Numbered from the stretch's first letter, positions 10,081-21,322 are shown. The stretch is 64,000 nt of DNA from Pseudoips prasinana (GCA_951640165.1 OX621236.1:29566948-29630947); one strand, 5' to 3'. Notes: generated from the letters alone by a model not told the origin. Numbers and translations are program-made.

Positions 10081-10330
10081 TAAGTACCGGTAGACCTTTG
10101 GTAGACTTGCCATGTCTACCGACCTCCTGCCAGCGCGCTCCATTCTCGTCTGAGACGCTTGAAGAGTTCCCACCGCAAGTTATATCGGAAGACATGGAAA
10201 GAAATGGGGGAGAGAAATGTAACTGGACCGATTATCTTTCACGGTCGCATGTAGCGATCGGAAGGGCTTGTTTTGTGCTTGAGTGGAGCCCAATAAGCCT
10301 CGCGGTCCCTATCCCACTCGGAAGTTGATT
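10081..10330. other. Unassigned GC-richer segment
   Basis: Contains a 76-codon plus-strand frame (10098-10328; includes EEFPPQVISEDMERNGGEK). It is caught between SINEs. I do not recognise it; it may be a fragment of an older element. Confidence 0.25.
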
Positions 10331-10450
10331 TGATCGCCAGTCGGAACCTCTACTTTGGCAACCAGGCAACTGATATGCTTGTAAATTCATAAATACCTAT
10401 TATAAATTATACCCAGACACAGAACAAATAATCACGCCCATCATACATAG
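10331..10450 (-). mobile_element. SINE family 3 fragment
   Basis: Minus-strand body and 3' part of family 3 (GATTATTTGTTCTGTGTCTGGG; CAACCAGGCAACTGATAT on plus). The tRNA head is lost where the next SINE begins. Confidence 0.65.
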
Positions 10451-10720
10451 ATTCGACGGTCACCGTATGGTATTGGTAGTGCTCCTGCCTACGAAGCTGG
10501 TGGTCCTGGGTTCAAATCCTGGTAAGTGCAAATATTTGTGTGATGAGCACAAATATTTGTTTCCGAGTCATGGATGTTTTCTATGTATTTAAGTATTTAT
10601 CTATCTATATAAGTATGTATACCGTCGCCTGGTACCCATAGTACAAGCTTTGCTTAGTTTGGGGCTAGGATGATCTGTGGGGACAATGTACCTAGATATT
10701 ATTATTATTATTTATCCTGG
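10451..10720 (+). mobile_element. SINE family 2 (tRNA-headed)
   Basis: Plus-strand copy with B box GGGTTCAAATCC and (ATT)n tail. It forms an inverted pair with 9831-10080. Confidence 0.85.
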
Positions 10721-10756
10721 GTGGAAATCAAATAAAAGAGGCTACTCTCTAGACTA

Positions 10757-10870
10757 GCCTCTTAGTCAAGTGGTTAGTGACTCTAACTGCTAAACCGGAC
10801 GTCGTGGGTTCGATGTGTAGAGATAGAACGCCCATAAGGATAGGGCATAAACAACAGGCTTGTTCACCGT
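10757..10870 (+). mobile_element. tRNA-headed SINE fragment
   Basis: TAGTCAAGTGGTTAGTGACTC followed by GTCGTGGGTTCGATGTG resembles the head of family 3. The body is degraded. Confidence 0.5.
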
Positions 10871-11742
10871 CGTTCCCATCATAAATGTGGAAAACTTCAT
10901 GGAATTATGTATATTTCCATGCTATACCTCTACGCAAATCTCAAACAAGCAGTTAAAATGTGAGAAAAATACAAACATTTTCACTGATAAAAATATACCT
11001 AATACATTGCTAACGCAACACAAAACCTATTAAAATTGTATTAATTAACAAGTGTAATGGAAGGTCTATTCAAATTTTAGTAAAGTAATCGGATATTATA
11101 CAGACTGATATCGCCACAGATCGGCACTGGGCGTGACGCGTTTCGCGGGCGACTGCCTCCGCAAGTTCAAATTGAACGAAAAATGTGACATTGTGTAATC
11201 AACACCTATACGTTATTCGATACCAGAAATATTAAAGAACTATTTAGGTAGGTAGTATTTAGATATCTGGACGTACTTTTTGATATTGCAACAAAAACAG
11301 TTAATAGATTTATACAGGTTAAATTAGTGATCGATACTTCGTAGGAACTATAGGTATCGATTAAAAGGTTTAATTACACTGGCACACCATTACCAGTGTA
11401 ACACACTAATGCATTTATAAAACCACGCTTATTGCATAAGTAATACAGAAGCTATTAATCTAGAAGTGTACGTATGCACGGACATCGCAGCGGCGTAAAT
11501 TATAAAATTAAAAAAAAAAACTTGTGTGTACTTATGTACACGCGTTAGAATTTATACTTCTTAATATACAACTTGAACATAGTTATCAATTTTCATACCA
11601 CCTAGAACTAACTTCATGCTGTTAAATTTTTTGGTGTCGGTGTGCGCGCGCATCGTAAAAATTCACTCTCATCATTTTTCTCCATCGCGCCAAAAGAAGT
11701 ATAACTTCAAAAGTTTCCCGTGGCTATGTAAAACTCTTTTTA
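10871..11742. other. Spacer
   Basis: No gene seen. A short GC-rich island lies at about 11110-11170 in otherwise AT-rich DNA. Confidence 0.4.
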
Positions 11743-11887
11743 CTAGCTGTACCCCTCAGTTAAACTTTATAGATTATAGCCTAGATATGTTTTATTCGGA
11801 TTTATAAGCAGGTAAGTTTGGTAGATTCTGCGAAAGAGTAACAAACATTCATACTCACAAACTTTCGCGTTTATAATATTATTAAGA
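11743..11887 (-). mobile_element. Degraded Lep1-like Helitron
   Basis: Minus strand: 3' end CTAG at 11743-11746 (plus reads CTAGCTGTACCCC), 5' part TTAATAATATTATAAACGCG with AAAGTTTGTGAGTATG. The 3' hairpin is eroded and the middle is shortened. Confidence 0.65.
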
Positions 11888-11999
11888 TAGTATTCTAAAG
11901 TAAAGTAATAATCGATAAACAAAAGTTATTTCGAAGTTTGGCTGACTAAGTTAAGATAACTCATTTCATTAAACTAAACGATATTCCTACCTTTGTCCA

Positions 12000-12066
12000 A
12001 TTTCTTTTGCATTGGATATTGTTTAAAGACATGGAGTCTTTAAACAATATCCAATGCAAAAGAAAT
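12000..12066. repeat. 67-nt palindrome with 31-nt perfect arms
   Basis: Arms 12000-12030 and 12036-12066 are perfect reverse complements around the spacer ATGGA. A third copy of the arm plus spacer (36 nt) lies at 14081-14116. Confidence 0.9.
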
Positions 12067-12134
12067 ATAAAAAGAAGAAAAGAATAAAAAGAAGAAGAAA
12101 ACATCATGACTAAATAATTTCCCCGAAAGACAAT

Positions 12135-12168
12135 GAGATGTCAAATCTTGAATGACATTTGACATCTC
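12135..12168. repeat. 12-bp hairpin
   Basis: GAGATGTCAAAT and ATTTGACATCTC separated by 10 bases. Confidence 0.7.
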
Positions 12169-14080
12169 TTCGTTCGTTGGACGTCGATCTTTTACGTTCA
12201 AATAAAAGTTTAGGTGAGTATAAAATTACTTATAAGCATTTAGGCTAGATTATAATATAAATAAATACTACGCAAACGCTTTATTAAAACGTAACAATAA
12301 TATTGTTTTGAACAGTTGGCTCCAAAGTGGTGGTAAAGTGGTTCTGATTTCTGAAAGTCTCCTTCCATCACTCAGAGGTCGGTCCGGGCTGTATTCATTA
12401 GAAATCAGCCGTTAAGTCATGTCAGAGACCTGCTCTGAACACCTTTAATACTAACCACTGTTAAACGAATAATAATTGCGATACGTGCGACTTTATGTAA
12501 CGTGATTCTTTTTTTTTAGCTAAGTTTCAATAAATTAAAAATACAATTTAGTATTCAAAACCTCATATTAAGCATATAATGTATGTGTTAGGAGATTTCT
12601 AAGGTTAGCTTTTTTCAAACTATTCACGTTTTCAATTTTGATTTTATATCATTATACGTTAAGCAAAGCTTAAATCTAATTTCAAAAATGCGATGTCTAA
12701 ATTTAATAGTCCGACGGGTCTCGCACCGCTACCTATCCGGGATAGGTTCTGCGTTAAGCTAGAAATGATATACACTGGAAGATCAAATTTGGTATTCCCA
12801 TGCAATGTGCATGTTGTATTACGGAAGATGTAGCCGATATAGGTATTATCCGTCGGCTTTGTTTTCTAGAAACATGGCAATTTCAGTGTTTTGTATCTAC
12901 CTTATTTAGCTATGACTGCAACGTTACAGAGATAAATGCTCGCAGTTATTATTGTTGTACTTTTTCATTTCTCCCACACGCTATTCGGTAACTAGTCGAG
13001 AATTAAGAACTAATCTAGACTTTATTTACTTGTGCCATAAGTTCTGTAGCTCAATAAAATGGCTATTCTAAAAAAAATATAGGCAATGGAAGTTTTAAAA
13101 CAATTTATTTTAAATACTTACTTTTTATCTATTTAGATTATTACAAAATTAAATGGTAAAACTGTTTAAATATACTGTTTTCATTTTTTATTTCTCGGTG
13201 GCTACCGGACCTGTACCTATTTCTTCGATATGCGTTTACTAAACTTCTTTTATGATCCGAGAAAAAGGCCTAGGGGAAGTTTAGATTTTCTGCATTTCTT
13301 CGGACTCTATCACTGCCAGTTTTTATCACTTCTGGTGGTTATTTAGATTAAGTAGGTTGACTTCAGTTTAATATCGATAGAAGTTATAAAATTTAAACTG
13401 AAGGTTCGGTATATAAATTAATGAGCTATTATTAAACGTTGAAAATCAAGGCCTACAGACCTATGTCTTCTATCGAAATTAATAATATAAAATGTAGTTC
13501 ATATAACGGCATAAAATTATTTTGAAGAGTTACATTTCCCCAAAAACGTTTGGACAAAACTTATGGCAAGAGAGCTAGGTAGTAGTGTGTAGTTATTTCA
13601 TAGAACTTAATCTAGTCGACACAATCCTATTGAATAATAATTGCTATTAGATTGCGTGAGATTAGAAACAAGCAGTACGTTCGTGAGAGTGACAGTTTAA
13701 CGAAAAAGTCGGTGATGATTTCATGGATTCAGACGGGTATTATCTTTATGTGCAGTGAAAACTATTGAGACAATATACCTATCCAATAAGCCAGTTTTAT
13801 TTGACATTTCAACTTACTAATATAACTTTATAAAATGATAATAATACCACATAAAACAAAAGTGTTGATATACACGCCGAATGTGAAATAATGTGTCATT
13901 TAAACAAAAAATACAGATTATTCTAAGAATAGTTTCGGAATGATTCTAAGAACCACAATATGGTTTAATTAAATAAATACGTTTAAATGTATTTATTCAA
14001 TGGTTTGGCTAGAATATTATTTAGCGTTACTTAATATTAATTGGTCTTCCCGTGTTTATTTTACAGAAATATAGGTAACA
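12169..14080. other. Spacer, 1.9 kb
   Basis: AT-rich, no recognisable gene. Small open frames (such as 12800-12991) have no coding features I can support. Confidence 0.4.
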
Positions 14081-14116
14081 ATTTCTTTTGCATTGGATAT
14101 TGTTTAAAGACTCCAT
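14081..14116 (-). repeat. Third copy of the palindrome arm
   Basis: Exact 36-nt reverse-complement match to 12031-12066, here as a single arm. Confidence 0.85.
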
Positions 14117-14154
14117 TTGATAACCTTCCAAATATTCTTCATGAATTTTCGATG

Positions 14155-14317
14155 AAAAAATAAACACGCTTTTATGGAAAACCAAACTAAAAAAAAATTG
14201 TAAATAAACGTGGGGTGCGTCCACGCGTTTATTAGTTTGATTTTCTAAAAAAGCGTGTTTTTTTTAAACTATTATTTTGATTTCAGTTGGATTTTCTATA
14301 AAAGCGTGTTTTTATCT
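14155..14317. repeat. Hairpin repeat with third arm (possible MITE)
   Basis: An imperfect arm at 14155-14189 pairs with 14232-14264. A related copy (ATTTTCTATAAAAGCGTGTT) follows in direct orientation at 14286-14317. An inner stem, AAACGTGG ... CCACGCGTTT, lies at the centre. Confidence 0.55.
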
Positions 14318-15103
14318 CAAATATTTGCTTGGCACAAAGTCACTAAATATTGAATTGATAAGTATGTCTAATTTCGCATTAATTCGACGTTTGAAAATGA
14401 TCAAAATCACGAGTTATAAAAATACCATAGCTAAAACTGATTTGTTTTTTCGTCATTACTTCACATAAGATTATTATACACCTTGCGCTGAAGATCAAGC
14501 TTTAGATTCAGTAGGTATTCATCTCGAGGTACAAATAATATGAAGTTTTCGGTCAGCAGTCACTTCCATCCTTTAATTGGCGTCGATTTTCTCACAGCTC
14601 GTTCAGGATTGGTTAAAGAAATTTGATCAGCTGAGAGCGGCGCGCGCGCACCGGACCGACACCGTCTTCCTATTCCTGCATCTCACCTTACACGGCTTAT
14701 ACTCGGTAAACGGAGTTTGACCAAAACATAAGCAGTGTTATTTAACACGCTGTTGCGCAAGGGTTCCGGGGGTTATAACAGTTTGTTACATGACTAGACA
14801 TCTGACCGATGGGATTTCCCATTGAAGTTCCATATAAGTTTTTACCTTATTTACAAAATTGGGAAATTAATTTAAAAAATTATCTTTTTTAATATTGACC
14901 TCAAATTTCATAAATTTGGATCTACCGATTGACTCTGTGCATTGTTTGTTGGTTAGCGCTGAGAGGTCTCATTATAACAGTTGAAAAATTCCACTACTGG
15001 ACAAAAGCCGCCTCCATGAATCATCTTGGGGGATATGCCATAATCGCCACGCTTGACAGACGGGTTGGATCGGGTTGGATCGGACGGATCGTAGTATGAT
15101 GGT

Positions 15104-15374
15104 TATGATGCTGATGATGTAGTTCCGGGCGATTTCGGACACGGCAAACGCTTCTTCTCCTACTGTAGCCGACGTTCGTGTGCTCGCATGTGACTTATGT
15201 AGCTAATTTTATTTGAGAAAATCCTCGCGCATTGCGGGCACGTGAGCACACCATTGTAATAATTGTAATTGATCTCCGCAGGTGGTCTGGCTTTCAACTC
15301 ATCGCGCTTGGTATCCAGCTCAGCGCGCCTTCCAGACTCGAAACAGTCGACTTTGGCATGGACTAAAGTCCACC
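15104..15374 (-). mobile_element. 5'-truncated LINE 3' end nested in family F
   Basis: Minus strand: an open C-terminal coding segment, a short 3' UTR and an (ATC)n-like tail, flanked by an 8-nt duplication (ATGATGGT). Confidence 0.7.
15160..15374 (-). pseudogene. LINE ORF C-terminus with C2H2 zinc finger
   Basis: A 71-codon open frame runs from the insertion boundary to the TAG at 15162-15160. It contains one C2H2 finger, CPQCARIFSNKISYISHMRAH (C-X2-C-X12-H-X3-H), preceded by a charged linker with VDCFESGRRAELDTKRDELK. Single C-terminal fingers of this kind are found at the end of the polyproteins of some RTE/Jockey-type LINEs in insects, where they are assumed to bind nucleic acid. Everything upstream (endonuclease and RT) is missing. 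The frame has no stops, so the insertion is fairly recent. LINE assignment is by pattern; a host zinc-finger exon is less likely given the tail and flanking duplication. Confidence 0.65.
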
Positions 15375-15450
15375 ATGATGGTCATAGTGCTCAGAGAGAC
15401 GCTGCTGCCCGTCCTCTGGTAGATATACCCTCGGGTCTAGAGGCTTATTC

Positions 15451-15928
15451 AATAAAAATTTATTTGTCGTGAGCATAGAAGTTTAGTTTATCATAAACAT
15501 GTATGAATTGGGTTGGTTTAGCATTGGAGACTTGAATGCTGATGGTTACTCGTTGCTTTCATGCTGAGATTCCATACATGCGCAATTTATTCCGATATGG
15601 AGAAGCTCTTCAGTATATTGAACAACTACCCAGATTGGTTGGACTCATAATAGTAAGACTTGGACGGGGCGTTGAGTGTTTCCAGCAGAAACGTGGCTCT
15701 CTTGTACATTATTTACGCATATGTCTCAAGGATACGATCTGGAGTCGGTTGGTATATGTTTGTTATCTATCATCACTTATAGTAAGTTGCTCTCAATGGT
15801 CTCAATGGATTAGCGAGATATTTTAGGAGCTTAGGTACGCAGTCAGTCTATAGATGGGAGACAGCTAAATTGGTTTATTTTATGAGCGTCTTCGTGCTTC
15901 GAAGGGAACGTTAAGCTGTCGGTGAACA
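15451..15928. other. Spacer with an unexplained 96-codon frame
   Basis: A plus-strand frame at 15536-15826 has no motif I recognise. It may be the remnant of an older element. Confidence 0.25.
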
Positions 15929-16465
15929 TTTTTTTTTTTTTTTATTTGTTTTTTATGCAGGGGGAATGCCTTCCCTTGCCACTCGCAAAAAGTGTCTGCG
16001 GGTGGGTATGTCGGACTTGCTTCGACTAAACCTACCTGCCGTGGACTTCTCCTGGCGCCTGATGGGGGAGTCCCGAGAACGCGGGTATGCTGCTCCGGTA
16101 CCCCCCTTTTGCGCCATGTCCCAGATGGTCGGGACACGTACCCTGGGAGGACTCCTTTGGATTGCCCTCCCCTATTGCCGACTCCTGCGAGTACGGCACA
16201 GCGACTGCGCCACAGACAGATCGCTGTCATCCCGGAGCTGCTTGTACATGGCGGCAGTAGAGGACACTTCTCACACTGCCGCCGCGGCCCCGAGGGGAGT
16301 TGGGCTAACGGCTGCCGCCGCCGCCCCGACGCCTCCTCCGCCTACGAGCGGGATCGGCTCGTTCCCGATCCCGCTCGGCGGCCTCCTTCTGCAGCAAGAC
16401 TGCTTCACAGAAGGAGACCACGACGATGTCGGTGGCCTACTTGGTGACTTAAACAACTCTGATAC
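15929..16465 (-). mobile_element. R1-type LINE 3' end (5'-truncated)
   Basis: On minus: end of ORF2, a GC-rich 3' UTR, and a poly-A seen as the T run at 15929-15943 on plus. GC content far above the flanks shows the insert clearly. Confidence 0.75.
16305..16436 (-). pseudogene. R1-type ORF2 extreme C-terminus
   Basis: Forty-three codons to a TAG at 16307-16305: IVVVSFCEAVLLQKEAAERD followed by an Arg-rich and Gly-rich end. A short acidic-to-basic helix (FCE.V...KEAAERERE) at the ORF2 end is a recurring pattern in R1/TRAS-type LINEs. The rest of the protein is missing because of 5' truncation. Distinct from the element at 1-4656, whose C-terminus is different, so at least two R1-type families are present. 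Confidence 0.6.
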
Positions 16466-16849
16466 TAAGGTAACCACTTCCCATACGATAACGTAAAATT
16501 TCTCGCCAGTTGTTCTCCAGGATTAGCAAAATATGACAGGAGTATTGTTATCTCTTCAGGACGCAAATTCTAATTCAATCTTGATTTATTCCTTGAGAGT
16601 ATTATTTTTATACGTGTTCAATATTTTTAACCCTACCTAGCAATGGTTAACCTCGTACGCAGCTACTGAGAAACATTGCCAATAAACTCAGTAGAAATAC
16701 TTTCACAGGTAATATTGTCACCAATTTCTTGATTCCGGGCGGCGGCGTCTACCTGTACATAAATAAATCTGTGTTTTCCTAGTTACAGTATATGCAAACA
16801 AATGATTATCCTTAAATTTAAATACGCTTATTTCTTGTCAGAAAAACCA

Positions 16850-16930
16850 CAGTAAATTTTACACCTAAGCTGGGAAGCGAACCCGTATCTAACCTTTCAT
16901 GTTCTCTGCATGAACACGCCGTTGATATAT
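16850..16930 (-). mobile_element. tRNA-like SINE remnant
   Basis: On minus, a B-box-like GGGTTCGCTTCCC downstream of a tRNA-like stretch. The body is unrecognisable. Confidence 0.4.
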
Positions 16931-18211
16931 AAAAGAGCTATTACGTTTTGTATATGTACATAGTTATATAATAATAATATTACATAGATGTAATATATAA
17001 GGGCTAAAATTGATTTTGCATTTTAAGTTTTACTTCAAAATGGCCGTGTACTCAATGTTTGCCAGGGTAAAGTCAATAAAATGAACGCTTTCATTTACAA
17101 GATTTGTAAACATAAAAGGGTAAATTTACATTTTGATATTCGCAAGTGCTTTAGGGACTAAAGTGGCATTCTCCCCCTAAAATTTTAAAACATCTATTTG
17201 CATATGCTTTGAGTACATAAACGACACTTTCTGAAGCACTTTCAGTGGGAGTGGGGAGGCAGATTAACGTTTTAATCCGTACAAACTGACTGTTAATATA
17301 AACATTTCGTTATGAAAACAGAAACATTCTGCTAGATAGGTATAAACTTAGAAAGGCTACATTACATATTAAACACCGATCGGATCTGGGAGTTGATAAA
17401 CTAATCACTGGTTTGAACTTAAGCCCAGCTCTATTCTGGTTTAATCAATATGTTTAAATCGAATTAACTTCAATTAAATTAAAAAAATAGTGGTTGGTTG
17501 ACATCAAAGGGTAGATACATATATTATCTTTATTACACTTAGTTAAGTTTTAAAGGCAAGTTCGACAAGATTAAGTGATTACTGATAAGTAAAATTAACA
17601 TGTAGGCACACAAATAGTGAAACTGATATGTCATACGAGTAAGTGCGAGAGCAGGCCAAGTTACTTTTAAAATAGACGCGTCAACCTAATACATCTCGTT
17701 TTCGCTTAATAGATTGTGAATCAGATAGATCAATAACAACTTCTACCATATTTTTTTTTGATTTTGATTAATTAAGTTAAGGGAAGTTTAATGAGTGTAT
17801 ATAATACTTTGAAAGCTACCTAAATCAATCTGACTTCATAATTCGCTAGATTATTCTTCGCAAGTGTCTTCTATAAACTCTAAAACGACAATTTGCATAT
17901 GTTTACGCCGGTACCTGGCTCGTACGAATGAGGAGGGTGAACCGTAACGGAAGAACTGGGAGGGGTAATCAGCGTAATGCCAATCATGCAAATGCCGAGA
18001 TCCGACTGAAAGCCTCAACCGGCTTGTTTCAGGAGTTAAAATGGAGATCCACTTAGCGGGCTACGCTACTCACATACGCAATTGATGGTGTTAGCAAAGA
18101 ATACGCTATTTTGCAGAAGGCATTACATATATATAAATGTCTTAACTTGGTACATTTGCAGGTGTACAAATAGAATTTGGTGTACAAATACAATAGAATA
18201 TCTTCTATATA
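16931..18211. other. Spacer, 1.3 kb
   Basis: AT-rich; no gene or clear repeat seen. Confidence 0.4.
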
Positions 18212-18862
18212 TCTATATACATATAATGAAATCGTAGGAAAGTCAAAACTGTACATTGAATATTTTTTTAAAAGGATACTTGGGGAAGGATCTACAATCG
18301 ATATCGAAGCCATAAATATAGTGTTTAAAATTTTTGTCTGTGTGTCTGTTTGTCTGTATTTATGTCCGGGCTAAACTCAAAAAGTACTGTATGGATTTAC
18401 TTCAAATTTTGCATGAATATTACTAACAGGTCGGGTCAACATATAGGCTACATATTATCACACTATCAGTTACGGGGTCGGAGCTATGATCTATACATAT
18501 AATAAAATCATAGGAAAGTCAAAACTGTACATTGAATATTTTTTTAAAAGGATACTTGGGGCGTGATCTACAATCGATATCGAAGCCAAAAATATAGTTT
18601 TTAGAATTTTTGTCTGTGTGTCTGTTTGTCTGTATGTATGTCCGGGCTTAACTCAAAAAGTACTGCATGGATTTACATCAAAATTTGCATGAATATTACT
18701 AAGAGGTCGGGTCAACATATAGGCTACATATTATCACGCTATCGACACCTACCTACGGGGGAGTAGCTATGATAATTTATAAAATTTAACGCGGGTAAAA
18801 CCGCGGGGAACAGCTAGTAATTTATAAAATCTAACGCGGGTAAAACCGCGGGGCATTGCTAG
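18212..18862 (+). mobile_element. Helitron C, outer copy (interrupted by its own family)
   Basis: 5' part 18212-18489 starts TCTATATACATATAATG. The 3' part 18818-18862 has the hairpin CGCGGG/CCGCG and ends CTAG. The two parts join exactly at the A|T where copy 2 sits. It contains the TGTCTG-rich tract typical of these elements and no ORF of note. Confidence 0.85.
18490..18817 (+). mobile_element. Helitron C, inner copy
   Basis: Complete non-autonomous Helitron: TC at 18490, hairpin CGCGGGTAAAACCGCGG, CTAG at 18814-18817, T following. It has the same sequence as the outer copy with scattered differences. Confidence 0.9.
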
Positions 18863-18878
18863 TATACTATAATTCTAT

Positions 18879-19115
18879 ATCATCATCATGTCAGCCAAAG
18901 TACGTCCACTGATAGAAAAAAGCCACCCCAAAGAATGTGATGATATACCATAATTGCCACGCTTGGCAGACGGGTTGGCGATCGCCGTTTGATGGTCATA
19001 GTTCTAAGAAAAACGCTGCTGCCCGTTCTCTAGCTAGTATTCCCGCGGTCAATTTCTACGCCCCCTACGGTATAGGATGGGGTGATGGTATTCTATGCCG
19101 TCACCACACAGCAAT
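18879..19115 (-). repeat. Retroposon family F
   Basis: Minus-strand copy with its 3' tail visible as CATCATCATG on plus. It is inserted just after the Helitron pair. Confidence 0.65.
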
Positions 19116-19298
19116 ATATAATAGTGTTTGCCTAAGTTTAACTGTAGATCTCTAGATCCGAGAGTCGATTCCAAGTTAAGCCAAAAAAAATTACTGGACT
19201 ATTTCCCTAATCATCACAACGCAAGTCGATTTTTGTTGTCATTTGGACTTTGAAAATGAGAATATTACTTTTATTTTACTTAAGAGATCTAAATACAT

Positions 19299-19615
19299 TT
19301 AAATGTCCTCCTAGTTGGCCACGGCGATCAGTCTCAATAGAGATTAGCTATCTGCGCGGGACATATTATAGTGCACAAGTGTGTGTGCAAACACAGGAGC
19401 ACTTTCTATTCCACCACTCTCATGGTGTAATGGGACGCCTAGCGACACGACCGGCAAGAGGCCCAAGGTCCCAGGCAACTCCTACACATAGGGGTGATTC
19501 TGAGATTTTTTTATTTTTACAGAAAAGCCCGACCCGGGATTTGAACCTAGGACCACATTTTCTGAGTGCTAAATATTATGTATAGCCATTGATCTAGACA
19601 GCTTGAGGCCACGCT
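19299..19615 (-). mobile_element. SINE family 4
   Basis: Minus copy of the element at 34560-34905. B-box-like GGTTCAAATCCCGGGTCGGGC (here CCCGACCCGGGATTTGAACC on plus) and a 3' part with ACTTGTGTGC and GACTGATCGCCGTGGCC blocks. Confidence 0.7.
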
Positions 19616-19673
19616 CGCCTATTTTATCCGGTGAAGCAGTAAAAGTTAGGTTAACTGTAAACTTCATGTAGAC

Positions 19674-19803
19674 GCCAGCACATCCATCTACCCCAATCTG
19701 TCAAATTTTCCCAATAATAAGTGATCTTTATGCTTATGTGATGTGATAGAGTTGAAAATCTATAAAAGAAATTTGATAGATTGGGGTAGATGGATGTGCT
19801 GAC
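19674..19803. repeat. Inverted repeat, about 34-nt arms (possible MITE)
   Basis: Arms 19676-19709 and 19769-19801 contain CAGCACATCCATCTACCCCA and its complement, with one or two mismatches and a 60-nt loop. Confidence 0.8.
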
Positions 19804-20724
19804 ACCTGTACAACGACAATGTATACGAAACACTCGGAACAACTATCATTATTATCTTCATTTAAACAAAAACAAATCTATTCCAAAATAAAGGAGGTTT
19901 CAAGGTAGCTGCCTAAGAGGATATGTAGGTAAGCCGCAAACATTTCTGCCTATATATGACTTCTGTTACAGTTAATCTATGAGAATCCCGCGAATGAAAA
20001 CAACGCAGCCCGCTTCTAACGAATTTAAATGGCGGCTTAAACTGAGCTGTACGCGCGCTAATTGAGGATTTGTAACACAAGCTCACCTGTTTTGCTTTGA
20101 CAACCTCACACCGGCTCTTACATATTTGTAAGGATTTATGTAAGTACTTATTTAGGTACCTATCAGTATTTACATTATACAAATTAGTGTACAGGGTGAC
20201 AACTTAACTGAATTTTAGACTCATTTCTCGGTTATAAGTAAGGTAATATTAATTACAACATTTTTATTTTTCCAGCTTCTGGCTGAAATAGTAAATTGCA
20301 GAATTGAAATACCGGCGTGCCGTGATTCGAATCAATTTTTCCCGTGATTCGAAATTCGAATCTTTCTCACTTATATAACATTTTTTAATTCATAAAATAT
20401 AAAGCTTATGATCACACCTCAGACGTAAACATTTCTAACCTCTTGTTAGGCAGAAAACATACCTGATGATGGCTAGAGCTGATAGTACACGATTCAGTGC
20501 ATTCCTAAACCGAGAGAACGGAATCATCATTAATAAAAACTTATGATCATTCCGTTTAGTTTCCGAAGGTTTCAAATAAAAAAAAATCCATTTGAAATAG
20601 GCTCATATTACCTATACCAAAGCTCACCTTGTAAGAACACCACTTCGTGGGGTATACTAAAATAATGGAGGGAACATTAAAGGTAGTTGGCAGTGCTTCT
20701 TATATAAATAAAAATGAACATTTC
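19804..20724. other. Spacer
   Basis: No gene seen. A direct repeat of CCGTGATTCGAA-type words lies near 20320-20360. Confidence 0.4.
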
Positions 20725-20885
20725 AGTACCTAAAAATGTTTGTACGCTCATAACTTCCAAACGACTGCACCAAATTGGATTAATCTTTCTTATCCTTTCT
20801 TAATCTTATTAAATATAATCAAAAGTTGTTGCTTATGTTGTTAGCTATCTAGTCCTGTGAGGTTGTTGGTGTTTTACAAGTAACC
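20725..20885 (+). repeat. Repeat family G
   Basis: Its 3' part (GTTAGCTATCTAGTCCTG, GAGGTTGTTGGTGTTTTA) recurs in reverse at 54584-54645. Class unknown; the 5' part resembles the region before the TC-type Helitron body. Confidence 0.45.
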
Positions 20886-20929
20886 CTGATTTGTCTATAC
20901 ACTGTAGATAATGTATTTTTCGTAGTTGG

Positions 20930-20992
20930 ATAGTCTCCATTGAGATTGACCGCCGTGGCCGAAAGCTGGTCAAGACTTCAGGAGCACTAACA
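20930..20992 (+). repeat. SINE family 4, 3' remnant
   Basis: AGTCTCCATTGAGATTGACC and GCCGTGGCCGAAA match the 3' end of family 4. Confidence 0.5.
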
Positions 20993-21130
20993 TTATATGC
21001 ACTAATACTTAAAATTTGTGATTATTAAATTACTAAAATCAATCAGTTTTTTGTCAGCCCATATCTACTGTTGCACCCTATATTGCACGAAAAATATTAG
21101 GTATCTATTGGCAATGGTCCAATCTAAGTA

Positions 21131-21322
21131 CCAGCCGTCTTAGCCATGCAGGTTTCGGTGATGGTTTTAAATAGTCTTCATTGCATTAAGTAAATTGGAG
21201 CATCAAATGGATTGAATAAATTCGAATCCGAACAACACGGTGCGGTTGCAATGCACGGAGCTCGGATACCCCGTGATTCGTGAGTTTGATTCTCACACTC
21301 AAATTAAAACAACTCATTTTGA
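21131..21322 (+). mobile_element. SINE family 5
   Basis: CCAGCCGTCTTAGCCATG start, then CGGTGCGGTTGC and a degenerate B box. Related copies at 51192, 51405 and 58696. Confidence 0.6.

Larger units (their letters stand above)
14996..15450 (-). repeat. Retroposon family F, interrupted by a LINE fragment
   Basis: Minus-strand family F parts at 14996-15095 and 15383-15450 fit together once the 15104-15374 insert is removed. The octamer ATGATGGT flanks the insert at 15096-15103 and 15375-15382. Confidence 0.7.

Noticed and set aside
15966..16496. Plus-strand GC-rich protein of 176 residues
   Set aside because: The T run at 15929 and the R1-type C-terminus show that the coding strand is minus; the plus frame is a GC-driven shadow.
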